The position numbers were made by a program, and so were the translations under genes. The notes under the pieces were generated by a model, which saw only the letters and a list, made by a program, of their open reading frames with translations, was not told where the DNA came from and did not search any database. From positions 1-35,403 of the forward strand of contig DVIU01000121.1 of the NCBI GenBank assembly GCA_018711035.1: DNA of 35,403 bases, in the 5' to 3' direction. Origin of the DNA: Candidatus Scatousia excrementigallinarum (lineage in GTDB: Bacteria > Cyanobacteriota > Vampirovibrionia > Gastranaerophilales > Gastranaerophilaceae). Below, in pieces: positions 15,549 through 23,751 of the stretch (position 1 is its first letter; every line of letters begins with the position of its first letter).

Positions 15549-16544
15549 TTGCTTTATCCGGTAAAATTCACTTCAAATACCCAGAATAAAAAGAATGAAA
15601 AAGCTGTGGAGAAGCAGCAGCAAAAAAAATACAACGATCCATTGAATAAAAATTGGATGGTTGCATTGTCATTTTCCAATGAACTGGGTGCTGCCGTATA
15701 TGAAATTGCGCCTAAATTAAGCCAGATATTGTGGATTCCGCCATTAATGTATCTTGGCGCTGACATTTACGATAAATATAAAAATGATAAAACACATTAT
15801 AAACCAAGCAGAACAAGAGCGGTTGAACAGGCTATTTATCAGGGATTGAGCGGTTTTGTACTGCCGACATTTGCAATTATTGCAGGACAAAAAGTTACAT
15901 CTCCGGTCGCAAAATTTCTCAATAAAGGTTTAAGTGTAAACGCGAAAAAAGAAACAATCCTTCATATAAATAATTCAATAGACCAGTGTGTCGGTGATAT
16001 CTTTAACGATAAAGATAAATTTAAAAGCTTCTTTCTGGAATCTCTGGAAAATAAAATAAGAGCCTGCAAAAACGAAAAACAATCCGATTCCTTTTTTAAA
16101 AAATTTATAAAGCAGTGCAATGGTAAATATGCTCTTGCAAATTGCAAAAAAGAAAAAATACTAGAGTACGCAGAAGAAAATGTAGAAAGACTTATTAAAA
16201 TAAAAGAAGATTTGCAGGCGAACAGAAAGCCGCCTGAGATTTCCAGAGCAAATTTCAAGAAATATATGAAAGAATATCCGATACTTAAAAATACATACGG
16301 AGAAAAATTTGCAAACAATGCACTGAGATATTCTCTAAAAACGTACGAAAATAAACTGTTGTTCGGAAACAAGCTGTTAAAAACCGTAGGCGGTATTATT
16401 GCGCTTATTATAAGCGTAAAGCCTATTGATACCTTTGTAAAAAAAGTGCTTATGCCCAAATATATAGACCCCGGAATAGACAGATTCAATCAGGCCCTTC
16501 TTGAATCAAGCAGCTTAAAGAAACACATTAAAAATAAAGCATAA
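15549..16544 (+). CDS. Membrane-associated protein of unknown function
   Basis: A 331-aa, Lys-rich protein that I cannot assign. It has a short basic, Gln-rich N-terminus, a hydrophobic stretch around residues 55-75 (LSQILWIPPLMYLGADIY), a second around 100-120 (LSGFVLPTFAIIAG), a long charged helical middle, and a last hydrophobic segment (VGGIIALIISVKPIDTFV) near residue 285. There is no signal peptide. The pattern of a hydrophobic pair plus a late membrane segment loosely recalls the 687-aa protein encoded at 19266-21329. The gene begins at TTG with an AGGAAG site, is divergent from uvrB, and ends exactly where the cpaF-like gene ends on the other strand. Confidence 0.75.
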   Translation: MLYPVKFTSNTQNKKNEKAVEKQQQKKYNDPLNKNWMVALSFSNELGAAVYEIAPKLSQILWIPPLMYLGADIYDKYKNDKTHYKPSRTRAVEQAIYQGLSGFVLPTFAIIAGQKVTSPVAKFLNKGLSVNAKKETILHINNSIDQCVGDIFNDKDKFKSFFLESLENKIRACKNEKQSDSFFKKFIKQCNGKYALANCKKEKILEYAEENVERLIKIKEDLQANRKPPEISRANFKKYMKEYPILKNTYGEKFANNALRYSLKTYENKLLFGNKLLKTVGGIIALIISVKPIDTFVKKVLMPKYIDPGIDRFNQALLESSSLKKHIKNKA

Positions 16545-17765
16545 TTATTTGAATCTTGATTTAAATGTCTTTTTACCGGAAGAAATATCAACAACAGGGG
16601 TTTCAACCTGCTTTACAACCTCAGCAGGCAATTCAAAGCCGTATTTATAACCGTTCTCATCACGCGCTAACACCTCACTCATAACCAGAGAACCTGATTT
16701 ATTCAACGATAATTCCGCGATTGAGGAAATATAAAGTTCTTTATCTAACTGAATAATATAGTTATAAATACTTGCAATTCTCGCTTTCGCCTGTTTTTCA
16801 GTAATTTTATTCCGTGCAGCTTCTTCTCCTGCAAGCTTCATTACGGCATCAATAATTGAATTTGACTGTATAGAAGAAATCATACCTGATATTTCATCTT
16901 TATAACTGCCGTCATTGAGGTCAAAAATAACATACCCATAGTCTGAAAAAGTTAATGCACTAAATAGATTTTCCAGCTCATCACAGCTCAGTCCGCCGCA
17001 AATAAAGCTTTCCGAATTAATAAATTTTGTCTTCTGAAAAAGAACGGCGTTTGTTACAGAAGAGCATATTGCCTCAATATAAGATGTTTTACCGGCATCG
17101 GAAGCTCCTGAAATTAAAATATTCTTTTTGTCATTTAACAGGGAAATTAGAAAGGAATAGATGCTTTCATCAATTTTATTGTTTTGTAAAAGATAAGCAA
17201 AATCCGTATGCTCGCGTATCTTCTTTTTTATTGTAATAAAATAATCACACACGGGCGGCATAATAAGAGTTACTATCAGGTTTTCAAAACCAAACTTCAA
17301 TACAGGCCTGTCAGTATTTAATTTTGAAGCCTGAAGCAGCCTTTGTGCAAGTATATCTACATTTTCGATTTTCATGCCCGTATCGATAGTTTCACCGGAT
17401 TTTTTTACAAAAACATTCTGTCCGCTTTTTATTGAAAGAGCAGATACAGCGTTATCCGCTAAAAGCTTGTCAATCTCACCAAAACCAAACACAGAGGCTG
17501 TTAATTCGTTTATAAGAGATTCCCGGGAATCATGAGGAAGGGAAATGGAGGAATCTTTTAAAAAATTCAAAACAAAAAGATTTATAAGTTCTTTTTTTTC
17601 GTCCTTTGAATAATCAAACCATATCGGAATAGAATAAACTTTATCAGAAAGTTTTGCTAGAAGAATATCAACAAAAGGTAAAACCTCTTTTTCTTCTGCT
17701 ATAATTTCATTTTCTTCCTCGGCAACAAAAGGCTGGATGTCTCTAAATCTATCTTTAAAACCCAT
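16545..17765 (-). CDS. CpaF/TadA-like secretion ATPase with altered Walker B region
   Basis: A 406-aa member of the PilT/CpaF ATPase group that powers Tad pili and related systems. The N-terminal domain follows the CpaF plan (FGFGEIDKLLADNAVSALSI, then VFVKKSGE), and the P-loop GASDAGKTS (220-228) is intact. Two expected features are missing: the Walker B segment IIVGEVRGGEA is replaced by YVIFDLNDGS, and the downstream HANS-type histidine motif is absent. It could therefore bind ATP but turn it over poorly, or regulate rather than drive assembly. The start has a GAGAGGG site and follows the cpaE-like gene by 2 nt. No TadB/TadC, CpaB or pilin gene is adjacent. Confidence 0.82.
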   Translation of the reverse strand: MGFKDRFRDIQPFVAEEENEIIAEEKEVLPFVDILLAKLSDKVYSIPIWFDYSKDEKKELINLFVLNFLKDSSISLPHDSRESLINELTASVFGFGEIDKLLADNAVSALSIKSGQNVFVKKSGETIDTGMKIENVDILAQRLLQASKLNTDRPVLKFGFENLIVTLIMPPVCDYFITIKKKIREHTDFAYLLQNNKIDESIYSFLISLLNDKKNILISGASDAGKTSYIEAICSSVTNAVLFQKTKFINSESFICGGLSCDELENLFSALTFSDYGYVIFDLNDGSYKDEISGMISSIQSNSIIDAVMKLAGEEAARNKITEKQAKARIASIYNYIIQLDKELYISSIAELSLNKSGSLVMSEVLARDENGYKYGFELPAEVVKQVETPVVDISSGKKTFKSRFK

Positions 17766-17767
17766 TG

Positions 17768-18967
17768 CTACCCTCTCAGAATATTATCTATACTATCAAC
17801 GGAAGAAGCCGTGTATTTTTTAATAAGTTCACGCCTATGGATACTGTCTGACACATGGATTGCAAGTTCTTTATAACTCTGAGCAACGTTTGATGCAGGG
17901 TTAATCTCAGATACAGGCACTCCCTTATTAATTGCCGCCATCATTGTAAAATAATTATTAGGAATTTTCCAGTAAATTTCTTTATTTAAAACTTTTTCCG
18001 CATCATCTGCCTTAATTTCATCATTTTCCATATAGCGGTTTACGAGAACCTGAACTTTATCACTGCTGTAGCCGAGTTTATCAAATAAATCAAGACAACG
18101 CTGGCAGTTACGCAATGCAGGAAGATTTATACATGTAACGAGGAATAATAAATCCGAATTATCAAGAGCGGTAATTGTCTTGCCGTCGAAATTTGCGTCG
18201 GTGTCAACTACAATGTACGAAAAACTATCTTTAAGAATATCGAAAAGTCTGGCAACCTGTTTTGATGAAATATCGTCCGCCTGCTTGAAATAAGGAGGGT
18301 CTGCAAGAACATAAAGACTTGTGTTTTTATATTTTTCAAGTGTATTTAACAAAAAATCTTTATTAATCTTATCTAAATTTTTCAGCATATAGGATATATT
18401 GAAAGAAGGCTTTAAATCAAGAAAAGTAGTAATATCTCCCAGTTGAAAATTCAAATCAATGAGAGCGACATTTTCTTTTGTAGTCTTAGCAAGTTCAAGT
18501 GCAAGATTTGAGGCAACAGAAGTCTTACCGATACCGCCTTTATTTGAAAATACGGTAATCATTCTGCATTTATTTATTTTCTGGTATTCACCGTTAAGCT
18601 GCTCACAAACTCGTTTTAAAACATCAAAAAATTCAGATTTTATTACCGGAGACGAGAGGATTTCCTTTGCCCCGAGTCTCATAACTTTTATAATAAAATC
18701 AACCGTAGGATTTTCCGATACTGCAAGAATTTTACAATTCGGGCAGTCTGAAGAAACTCTGGCAATAAAATCCATATTTGCGTCGTCATCCGTATCAACA
18801 ATCAGAAACGATTTTTGAATGGAAGAAAGAGTATTATAAAGTTCGGAATCACTGCTGAAATCATCCAGAACTTCGTAACCGCCATATTCCTTTAAATAGA
18901 GACTCATAAGCTCTTTAAAACGCCCCTGAGAAGATAAAATAACAGTTGAAATGTTTTCTGTTGACAT
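17768..18967 (-). CDS. CpaE/TadZ-like ParA-type ATPase
   Basis: A 399-aa protein combining a receiver-like N-terminal domain (about 5-125, with VDTDDD at the former acidic pocket and LAVSENPTVDFIIKVMRLGA after it) with a MinD/ParA ATPase domain. The deviant Walker A is SNKGGIGKTS; FQLGDITTFLDL and YIVVDTDANFDGKTITALD follow. CpaE/TadZ proteins place Tad pilus machines at the cell pole. The frame opens 16 codons earlier (19015), but the ATG at 18967 has an AAAGGG site and gives a normal family start (MSTENISTVILSSQ). It is co-transcribed with the cpaF-like gene, the usual partner. Confidence 0.87.
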   Translation of the reverse strand: MSTENISTVILSSQGRFKELMSLYLKEYGGYEVLDDFSSDSELYNTLSSIQKSFLIVDTDDDANMDFIARVSSDCPNCKILAVSENPTVDFIIKVMRLGAKEILSSPVIKSEFFDVLKRVCEQLNGEYQKINKCRMITVFSNKGGIGKTSVASNLALELAKTTKENVALIDLNFQLGDITTFLDLKPSFNISYMLKNLDKINKDFLLNTLEKYKNTSLYVLADPPYFKQADDISSKQVARLFDILKDSFSYIVVDTDANFDGKTITALDNSDLLFLVTCINLPALRNCQRCLDLFDKLGYSSDKVQVLVNRYMENDEIKADDAEKVLNKEIYWKIPNNYFTMMAAINKGVPVSEINPASNVAQSYKELAIHVSDSIHRRELIKKYTASSVDSIDNILRG

Positions 18968-19021
18968 AAAAACCCTTTCTAAAAGGATTTTAACATATTT
19001 CGAAAAAATGGGCAAGGCATA

Positions 19022-19198
19022 TAAAAGCCCTGTACGAATGTGATTTTGTTACCTGCTGAGCTCGCAGGTGGGTGAGCGCCTCGATAAATCCGTTTCCCGC
19101 TGGCGAATAAAATTCGGCGGGTATACTTCAATACCTGTCAGAGTCAACTCTCCCTATTAATAAAAATGTAGGAACAAAATTGAACACCCGTACAGAGC
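19022..19198 (-). ncRNA. ssrS: Probable 6S RNA
   Basis: The 250-nt gap between the cpaE-like gene and the 687-aa gene holds a structured minus-strand RNA of about 175 nt. Its ends pair (GCTCTGTACG, 19189-19198, with CGTACAGGGC, 19027-19036; one G-U). Next comes an 8-bp helix (19173-19180 with 19043-19050). A large central bubble follows, whose 3' side carries a small hairpin (CCTGC...GCAGG, 19052-19068). The apical arm is closed by GGGAGAG with CUCACCC (19148-19154 with 19070-19076). That rod with a central bubble is the 6S plan, an RNA that mimics an open promoter and sequesters sigma70 polymerase. A near-ideal promoter ends 7 nt before the 5' end. Assignment is by shape and context; a covariance search would settle it. 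Confidence 0.65.
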
Positions 19199-19204
19199 AA
19201 TTAT

Positions 19205-19233
19205 ATTATAACAGTATTTCATATAAATTACAA
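19205..19233 (-). promoter_or_regulatory. Strong promoter of the 6S-like RNA
   Basis: On the minus strand TTGTAA (19228-19233), a 17-nt spacer, and TATAAT (19205-19210) preceded by an extended -10 TGT. The predicted start at about 19198 coincides with the first base of the paired RNA end, which supports both calls. Confidence 0.75.
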
Positions 19234-19240
19234 CACTATA

Positions 19241-19266
19241 AAACTCCCCGCTTGGGGAGTTTTTAT
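19241..19266. terminator. Terminator after the 687-aa gene
   Basis: AAACTCCCC (19241-19249) pairs with GGGGAGTTT (19254-19262) around a GCTT loop, with T-runs on both sides. On the minus strand it ends the 687-aa gene just before the promoter of the 6S-like RNA. Confidence 0.9.
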
Positions 19267-21329
19267 TATAATCTCATTGATAAAGTTTCGGCTACTTTTT
19301 GTTCCATAGCATCAGCTTTTTGAAGCGCAGCCTGAGCCGGAGTTAAATCAACCCCTTGATTTGGAGCAATTACACTTTCAGGAGAAGGTATATATGTATA
19401 AGTCGGTTTTGAAGACTCAGTTGCAGAAGCAGTTGTAGGAATTGTTTCTTTATACGGATTACCGTTTTTTGTCATTGTAAGAAGATTTGACGGACTATTA
19501 TTGCTTACAAAAGGTTCTGCTTTCTTTTGAGCCGCGGCAGTTTGTTTTTGCGCTTGAGCCTGCTGCTGTTTTTGGTATTCTTCAACCATTTTCTGCATTT
19601 GAGTCTGTTGTTCAGGAGTTAATTGATTTTTCTTTTCATCATTATCTTCATCAAGAACAGATTTTGAAGGTTTGCCGAATAAGAAATGTGATATTTTAGT
19701 TGCATTCTTAGCCACAAACGGAACAATTATTGCCATTGGAATTGCAATTCTCATCGGAATACCAAGAAGGTTTCTGAATAAATTACCGGATCTTCTAAAA
19801 AGATTCATATTCCATTTAGCGGCCGATCTGCGTGCCAAGATACGTTCGTTACCGATATTAATAAATCCGCCGATTTTCTTTAATAAACGGGTAACCGGGT
19901 TTTTAACATTTGCCTTGAGCATATTGTCAAGAGCTTGTCTTCTTTGTTTATAAATGGCTTTATCTGCAAGCTTTCCGGCACGAACATCAGCATTAAACAG
20001 TTCACGTGCTTTTGTATAAGCTTCTACACCTTTTTTATCAAGACCTGCGAATTTAAGACCGCCGACTTTATGCATAGCAAGTATCCCGAGAGGCATTGCC
20101 ATAAAGTAAGTGAAGTCGTTTATAAATCTTTCTGCAAAAGTCTTGCCTTTTTCACCTTTTGGAGCCTTAAATGTATGTATTAACATATCCGCAAAAATAC
20201 CGGCCTGCATTGCAACTGCCAATTTACCGCCTGCGAAACGGTTGGTTGTACCTTCTAAAAACCAGCCGAAGGCTTTCGGCAAGAATCTGCCGAGTGCGGT
20301 TTTATTCCCTTTACCAAGAGTTGCAATATATTTATTGTGGTATTCGCTTAACGAAACACGTCTGCCGAACAGATGGGATTTAATCTTACCCCATACACCA
20401 TGCTTACGCCAGATTGAAACTTTAAGGTTCGGGTCAGCCTTTGAAAGAACCTGCATAACTTCTTTCGGGTGATCAATAAACTTAGCATCTAATAAGGCTT
20501 TATAAGCGGAAACCGAATCAAATCCGAGTTTTTTGACTTTAAGATTGTAAGCAAGTTTTTGCAAACCTTTAAGACCGTTTTTATCTGCAAGATTTTTAAT
20601 AACATCATCACTCACACCAAGAAGTTTTAATTCTTCTTTTTGAAGAGCAATCGCTTTTTCGTCAAAAGATAGACCTTTCAAACCATTAATAAAATTATCT
20701 ATGTATTTTTGGTCTACACCATACTGTTCGAGCTTCTGATAAGAATTGTATTTTCCGAGAGGAATCTCAAATAACAACATATTAATTTTTCTTCTGTTAT
20801 CAGATACAGGTTTTAAAAACTCCTCAAAAACCTGCTGTGTATCAGAAGCTAAAAAGCCTTCCAAACCTTTTCCGGGAACTTTCGCAAAATCCCATTCCGG
20901 AGCTGTTGAATGGTTTCTTAAAGAATATACAATATCGCTCTTTTTAGAAAGCTTCCACCAGCCTATATTCATTTTTCGGAGAAAATTATCAATTTTCTTA
21001 CCAACACCAGACTTTGTGGAATTTGTTGCGACTTTATCACCCCAAGCTCCCATTTTCCCAAGAATTGTATCTTCATATTTACCTTCCATCTTAGGATTAA
21101 GTTTATCCATTCCCTGAGCAATACCGTACCATACTGCCGTACCGACACCGAGGGTGGCAAGCGGATTAGATTCGTCGCCGGATGAAGCTTTAACACGGTT
21201 AGCAAGATAAGAATTATCTACCGACTGTTTAATTTTCTCGCCCTCAACTCCCTGCATAGCCGGAAGCGGCTGAGGAATGCCTGCCTGCATCGGGATATTG
21301 TGTTTCAAATTTATATTATTACTAACCAT
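19266..21329 (-). CDS. Large lineage protein with two late membrane segments
   Basis: A 687-aa basic protein of unknown function. The N-terminal 50 residues are hydrophilic, followed by a Gly-rich hydrophobic patch (LATLGVGTAVWYGIAQGMDKL). A long helical middle contains LKGLSFDEKAIALQKEELKL and GVSDDVIKNLADKNGL units. There are two likely membrane segments near residues 405-430 (FTYFMAMPLGILAMHKVGGL) and 530-550 (GIPMRIAIPMAIIVPFVAK). The tail is Gln/Ala-rich, coiled and then disordered (QQTQMQKMVEEYQKQQQAQA). There is no signal peptide. It has an AAGGTG site and its own terminator, so it is a single-gene unit. It is divergent from the 56-aa gene and shares the module-B intergenic region with it. 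Confidence 0.78.
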   Translation of the reverse strand: MVSNNINLKHNIPMQAGIPQPLPAMQGVEGEKIKQSVDNSYLANRVKASSGDESNPLATLGVGTAVWYGIAQGMDKLNPKMEGKYEDTILGKMGAWGDKVATNSTKSGVGKKIDNFLRKMNIGWWKLSKKSDIVYSLRNHSTAPEWDFAKVPGKGLEGFLASDTQQVFEEFLKPVSDNRRKINMLLFEIPLGKYNSYQKLEQYGVDQKYIDNFINGLKGLSFDEKAIALQKEELKLLGVSDDVIKNLADKNGLKGLQKLAYNLKVKKLGFDSVSAYKALLDAKFIDHPKEVMQVLSKADPNLKVSIWRKHGVWGKIKSHLFGRRVSLSEYHNKYIATLGKGNKTALGRFLPKAFGWFLEGTTNRFAGGKLAVAMQAGIFADMLIHTFKAPKGEKGKTFAERFINDFTYFMAMPLGILAMHKVGGLKFAGLDKKGVEAYTKARELFNADVRAGKLADKAIYKQRRQALDNMLKANVKNPVTRLLKKIGGFINIGNERILARRSAAKWNMNLFRRSGNLFRNLLGIPMRIAIPMAIIVPFVAKNATKISHFLFGKPSKSVLDEDNDEKKNQLTPEQQTQMQKMVEEYQKQQQAQAQKQTAAAQKKAEPFVSNNSPSNLLTMTKNGNPYKETIPTTASATESSKPTYTYIPSPESVIAPNQGVDLTPAQAALQKADAMEQKVAETLSMRL

Positions 21330-21421
21330 AGTTCACCTTAAACCTTTTACTATTAATATAAAAACACCAAATTATAAAAAATTGATTAATTAGATATAAA
21401 TTTTACGTTTATGTAAAGAAA

Positions 21422-21490
21422 TGTAACGAGTTTAACAAAAACTGAAATTCATAAATTTGTATATACTTTATATATACATAAGAGAGAGAT
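21422..21490 (+). promoter_or_regulatory. Three-box palindromic regulatory module, copy B
   Basis: TGTAAC (21422-21427), a 15-nt gap, TGAAATT (21443-21449), a 9-nt gap, then GTATATACTTTATATATAC (21459-21477), an inverted repeat of GTATATA with a 5-nt centre, followed by an AGAGAGAGATAAA stretch. Box order and both gaps equal copy A at 1678-1735. It sits 34 nt before the 56-aa start codon and faces it. The divergent 687-aa gene could also be affected. Confidence 0.6.
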
Positions 21491-21510
21491 AAATAAGAGA
21501 GGCGATAAAA

Positions 21511-21681
21511 ATGGCAGTAGCTGATTTAAAAAAGATTGACAATAAATTAAAAGATATGTACAAAGATCAAGTTACAACAAATGTTTCAAACAACGAACCT
21601 TTCAAAGACAGATCCGAAGTCTTGTTCGCTCAAATGAATTTTATTGCCATGGCTAACAGACAAGCACTTCATCTTATTTAA
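21511..21681 (+). CDS. 56-aa protein of unknown function
   Basis: A short gene starting MAVADLKKIDNKLKDMYKDQ and ending FIAMANRQALHLI. It is predicted to be two charged or amphipathic helices joined by a polar stretch (VTTNVSNNEPFKDRS), soluble and without cysteines. Support for it being real is strong for its size: an AAGAGAGG Shine-Dalgarno 8 nt before the ATG, the structured module B upstream, and a perfect 10-bp terminator 54 nt after the stop. I do not recognise the family. A small cytosolic regulator or partner protein is possible. Confidence 0.7.
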   Translation: MAVADLKKIDNKLKDMYKDQVTTNVSNNEPFKDRSEVLFAQMNFIAMANRQALHLI

Positions 21682-21735
21682 AAAAGTTTTTTCATAAATA
21701 TAACTCCAATTAATTTTTCCCCTACAAATTTTGCA

Positions 21736-21767
21736 CCTGATTTTTCCCCAAAAATCAGGTTTTTTTT
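21736..21767 (+). terminator. Terminator of the 56-aa gene
   Basis: CCTGATTTTT (21736-21745) pairs perfectly with AAAAATCAGG (21750-21759) around a CCCC loop, followed by eight T. Confidence 0.93.
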
Positions 21768-21781
21768 GCTTGAAAAATTTA

Positions 21782-21808
21782 ATAAAAAAGCCGCACTGCT
21801 GGCGGCTT
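21782..21808 (-). terminator. Terminator of the 593-aa gene
   Basis: AAGCCGC (21788-21794) pairs with GCGGCTT (21802-21808) around a 7-nt loop; on the minus strand TTTTTTATT follows. An AGAGAGAGA tract (minus strand, about 21815-21823) lies between the stop codon and this hairpin. Confidence 0.88.
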
Positions 21809-21833
21809 AATATATTCTCTCTCTTAATCTTAT

Positions 21834-23615
21834 TTATGAAAATGCTTTGAACGTACGTTCAATATTCTTTTCAATAGTTCCTTTTATTGAATCATACTCA
21901 GTTTGCAAAGCATTATGTTCAGTATCAAGCAATTTAATCTGGTTATCGTATTCTTTATCTTTAGCTTCAATTTCTTTCATCTGGTGGTTATACCAAACTT
22001 CAGCTTTTGTCGCAGCATTCTCATCTTTTTGTTCTACAATATCCCCGATAGAAGTATAAATAGTGGAGACCCATTGAACGTCAGTCAAACCGTCGCCTTC
22101 CTGACTTGGAGATGAGAACTGAACTTTTTCAAGAGTAATAACGCCATGTTCAAGTGCAAATTGCAGCCACTCAGGACTGTTCATAAGCCCGTCTTCAAGC
22201 ACTACATAATTTTCATTAACTTTTGAATCTGAAACCCATCCGTCAAAATTTTCATCATACTTATCAAGGTTCATATAACCTGATTTGTAATCGCTTTCGC
22301 CATTCATCCTATGCCAGAGATTAATGTACCACTGTCCTTTATCACTGTCTGTAAGTTGACGAACTTTCTTTTCTAAATAAGGCTCGACATCAGGTTCCTG
22401 CGGTTTTGTTGCCTCCCATGCTGCTACATCGTTATCATATTCTTCCTGTTTGAATACATCTTCTGTTTCATTCAATACTTTTAAGTCATGATTTACAAAG
22501 TGCTGAATTGCGTCATAAGATTGCTGTTCAGACATAAGCCCTTCAACCATAGCATAATTCAAATCTACAATTTTTTGCTGTAATGTTTTAGTTTGAATAT
22601 TACCATTTTCATCAAAATAATAATCACTCATTAATTTTTCTACTTCAGAAGAATTTTCTGTAATATCAACGTCGTCTTCAGCACAACAATGGTAGACTTT
22701 GTCAGCATTTTCAGAAAGGACATCCGCTAACTCCTCGGCGCGGGAGCCTCTATTATTATAATCATCTGACCACCAATGGGCATATGCACCATTACTACCA
22801 TAGTTGTTGCTTATTGTAATAGACTGTCCGGTCGTTGTTGTATATGTACCCAGGTTAAGTAAGTGAGACAACACGTGACTGTAACAATCAGTTGAGCCAG
22901 AGGATTCAGTATGCAAAATACTTCCAGAACCATCAGCTGAATAAATTGACCAGCTAAACTTTTCTGGGTCATATGTCACGACCGGATTACCTTCTGAATC
23001 TGTTAAAGTCTCTCCCGGTAAACCTAAATCCTTTGAGAGAGCCATCATCGCAGCGGCATAACATATAGCAGTTGACCACAAGAAACTATCGTACAATTCA
23101 GAAGAACTTTCGGAAACGCCTTCTTCCCAGTAGATAGGATTCATTTTGTCAGGTTCCTGAGCTTTCCACTCCTGGTATTTTTTATTATATTCATCCCATG
23201 CGGTATCATAGGCAGGGTTTTTAACCTGAACAACTTTACCCTGATCTAATGAACCTAAAAGCCCGTATTTATCAAGAAACTCTTCAAGATTGTCACTTTC
23301 TTCAAAATTTTTACCGTCAAGTTCACTTACCATAATCTGTCCGGCTGCATTTACCAAGCCGTATTGATTTTTTAGAGGCCCGTAGAAAGAAAGAGAGTTT
23401 CCTGTTAATCTTTCATATGAGACATTTCCGTTAGTATCATAAGTTGAATACATTAGCTGAGACTCATTCAATGCATTAACGTACTCTTCGCCAACTTTTT
23501 GTGTTTGATCTGCCAGTCTGATTTTTGCGTTAGAAAGCTGCATAGCGCGAAGCTCATTGTTATTGAGCCTTGCAGTAAGGGTTAATAATCTAGCTTGTCC
23601 TGCTGCCATTCCCAT
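21834..23615 (-). CDS. 593-aa protein with conserved-type helical ends and a variable-looking middle
   Basis: I cannot assign a function. The first about 60 residues form a long amphipathic helix (MAAGQARLLTLTARLNNNEL, then AKIRLADQTQKVGEEYVNAL). The last about 70 form a coiled coil (MKEIEAKDKEYDNQIKLLDT, then EHNALQTEYDSIKGTIEKNI). The central 450 residues are polar, rich in Tyr, Ser, Asp and Trp, and look like an exposed beta-rich domain. Helical ends around a variable core are the plan of flagellin, hook-associated and EspA-like proteins, so a secreted filament-type or surface role is possible; that is inference from architecture. There is no Sec signal. An AAAGGAAAG site precedes the ATG, and the gene stands alone with its own terminator. 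Confidence 0.75.
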   Translation of the reverse strand: MGMAAGQARLLTLTARLNNNELRAMQLSNAKIRLADQTQKVGEEYVNALNESQLMYSTYDTNGNVSYERLTGNSLSFYGPLKNQYGLVNAAGQIMVSELDGKNFEESDNLEEFLDKYGLLGSLDQGKVVQVKNPAYDTAWDEYNKKYQEWKAQEPDKMNPIYWEEGVSESSSELYDSFLWSTAICYAAAMMALSKDLGLPGETLTDSEGNPVVTYDPEKFSWSIYSADGSGSILHTESSGSTDCYSHVLSHLLNLGTYTTTTGQSITISNNYGSNGAYAHWWSDDYNNRGSRAEELADVLSENADKVYHCCAEDDVDITENSSEVEKLMSDYYFDENGNIQTKTLQQKIVDLNYAMVEGLMSEQQSYDAIQHFVNHDLKVLNETEDVFKQEEYDNDVAAWEATKPQEPDVEPYLEKKVRQLTDSDKGQWYINLWHRMNGESDYKSGYMNLDKYDENFDGWVSDSKVNENYVVLEDGLMNSPEWLQFALEHGVITLEKVQFSSPSQEGDGLTDVQWVSTIYTSIGDIVEQKDENAATKAEVWYNHQMKEIEAKDKEYDNQIKLLDTEHNALQTEYDSIKGTIEKNIERTFKAFS

Positions 23616-23751
23616 AGTTTAGCTTTCCTTTTCTTTGAACATGTAACCTGTTTCAATTATATCTACGGAATTTATAGCTAAAAACTTAAAATTTGCTTAA
23701 AAATTGTTACAATATTTTACAATTTTTACAGGGTTATGTTAAGATTTGTAT

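Noticed and set aside
15962-16489. Antisense ORF of 175 codons under the 331-aa gene
   Set aside because: Its hydrophobic composition comes from reading AAA/GAA-rich coding DNA in reverse. It has no ribosome site and no motif, whereas the sense frame has an AGGAAG site and typical codon use.
19022-19198. The structured gap as a cobalamin riboswitch, glmS ribozyme, SRP RNA or RNase P RNA
   Set aside because: None of the invariant cores I know for these is present. The RNA ends pair with each other, and its promoter and downstream context do not place it as the leader of a gene.
20110-20472. Plus-strand ORFs of 70-120 codons opposite the 687-aa gene
   Set aside because: They overlap each other and the long minus-strand gene, lack ribosome sites, and have no recognisable domains.
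23639-23745. A third copy of the TGTAAC/TGAAATT/GTATATA module before the 593-aa gene or nadD
   Set aside because: Only the TGTAAC-like box is present. The second box and the palindrome are missing at the required distances.
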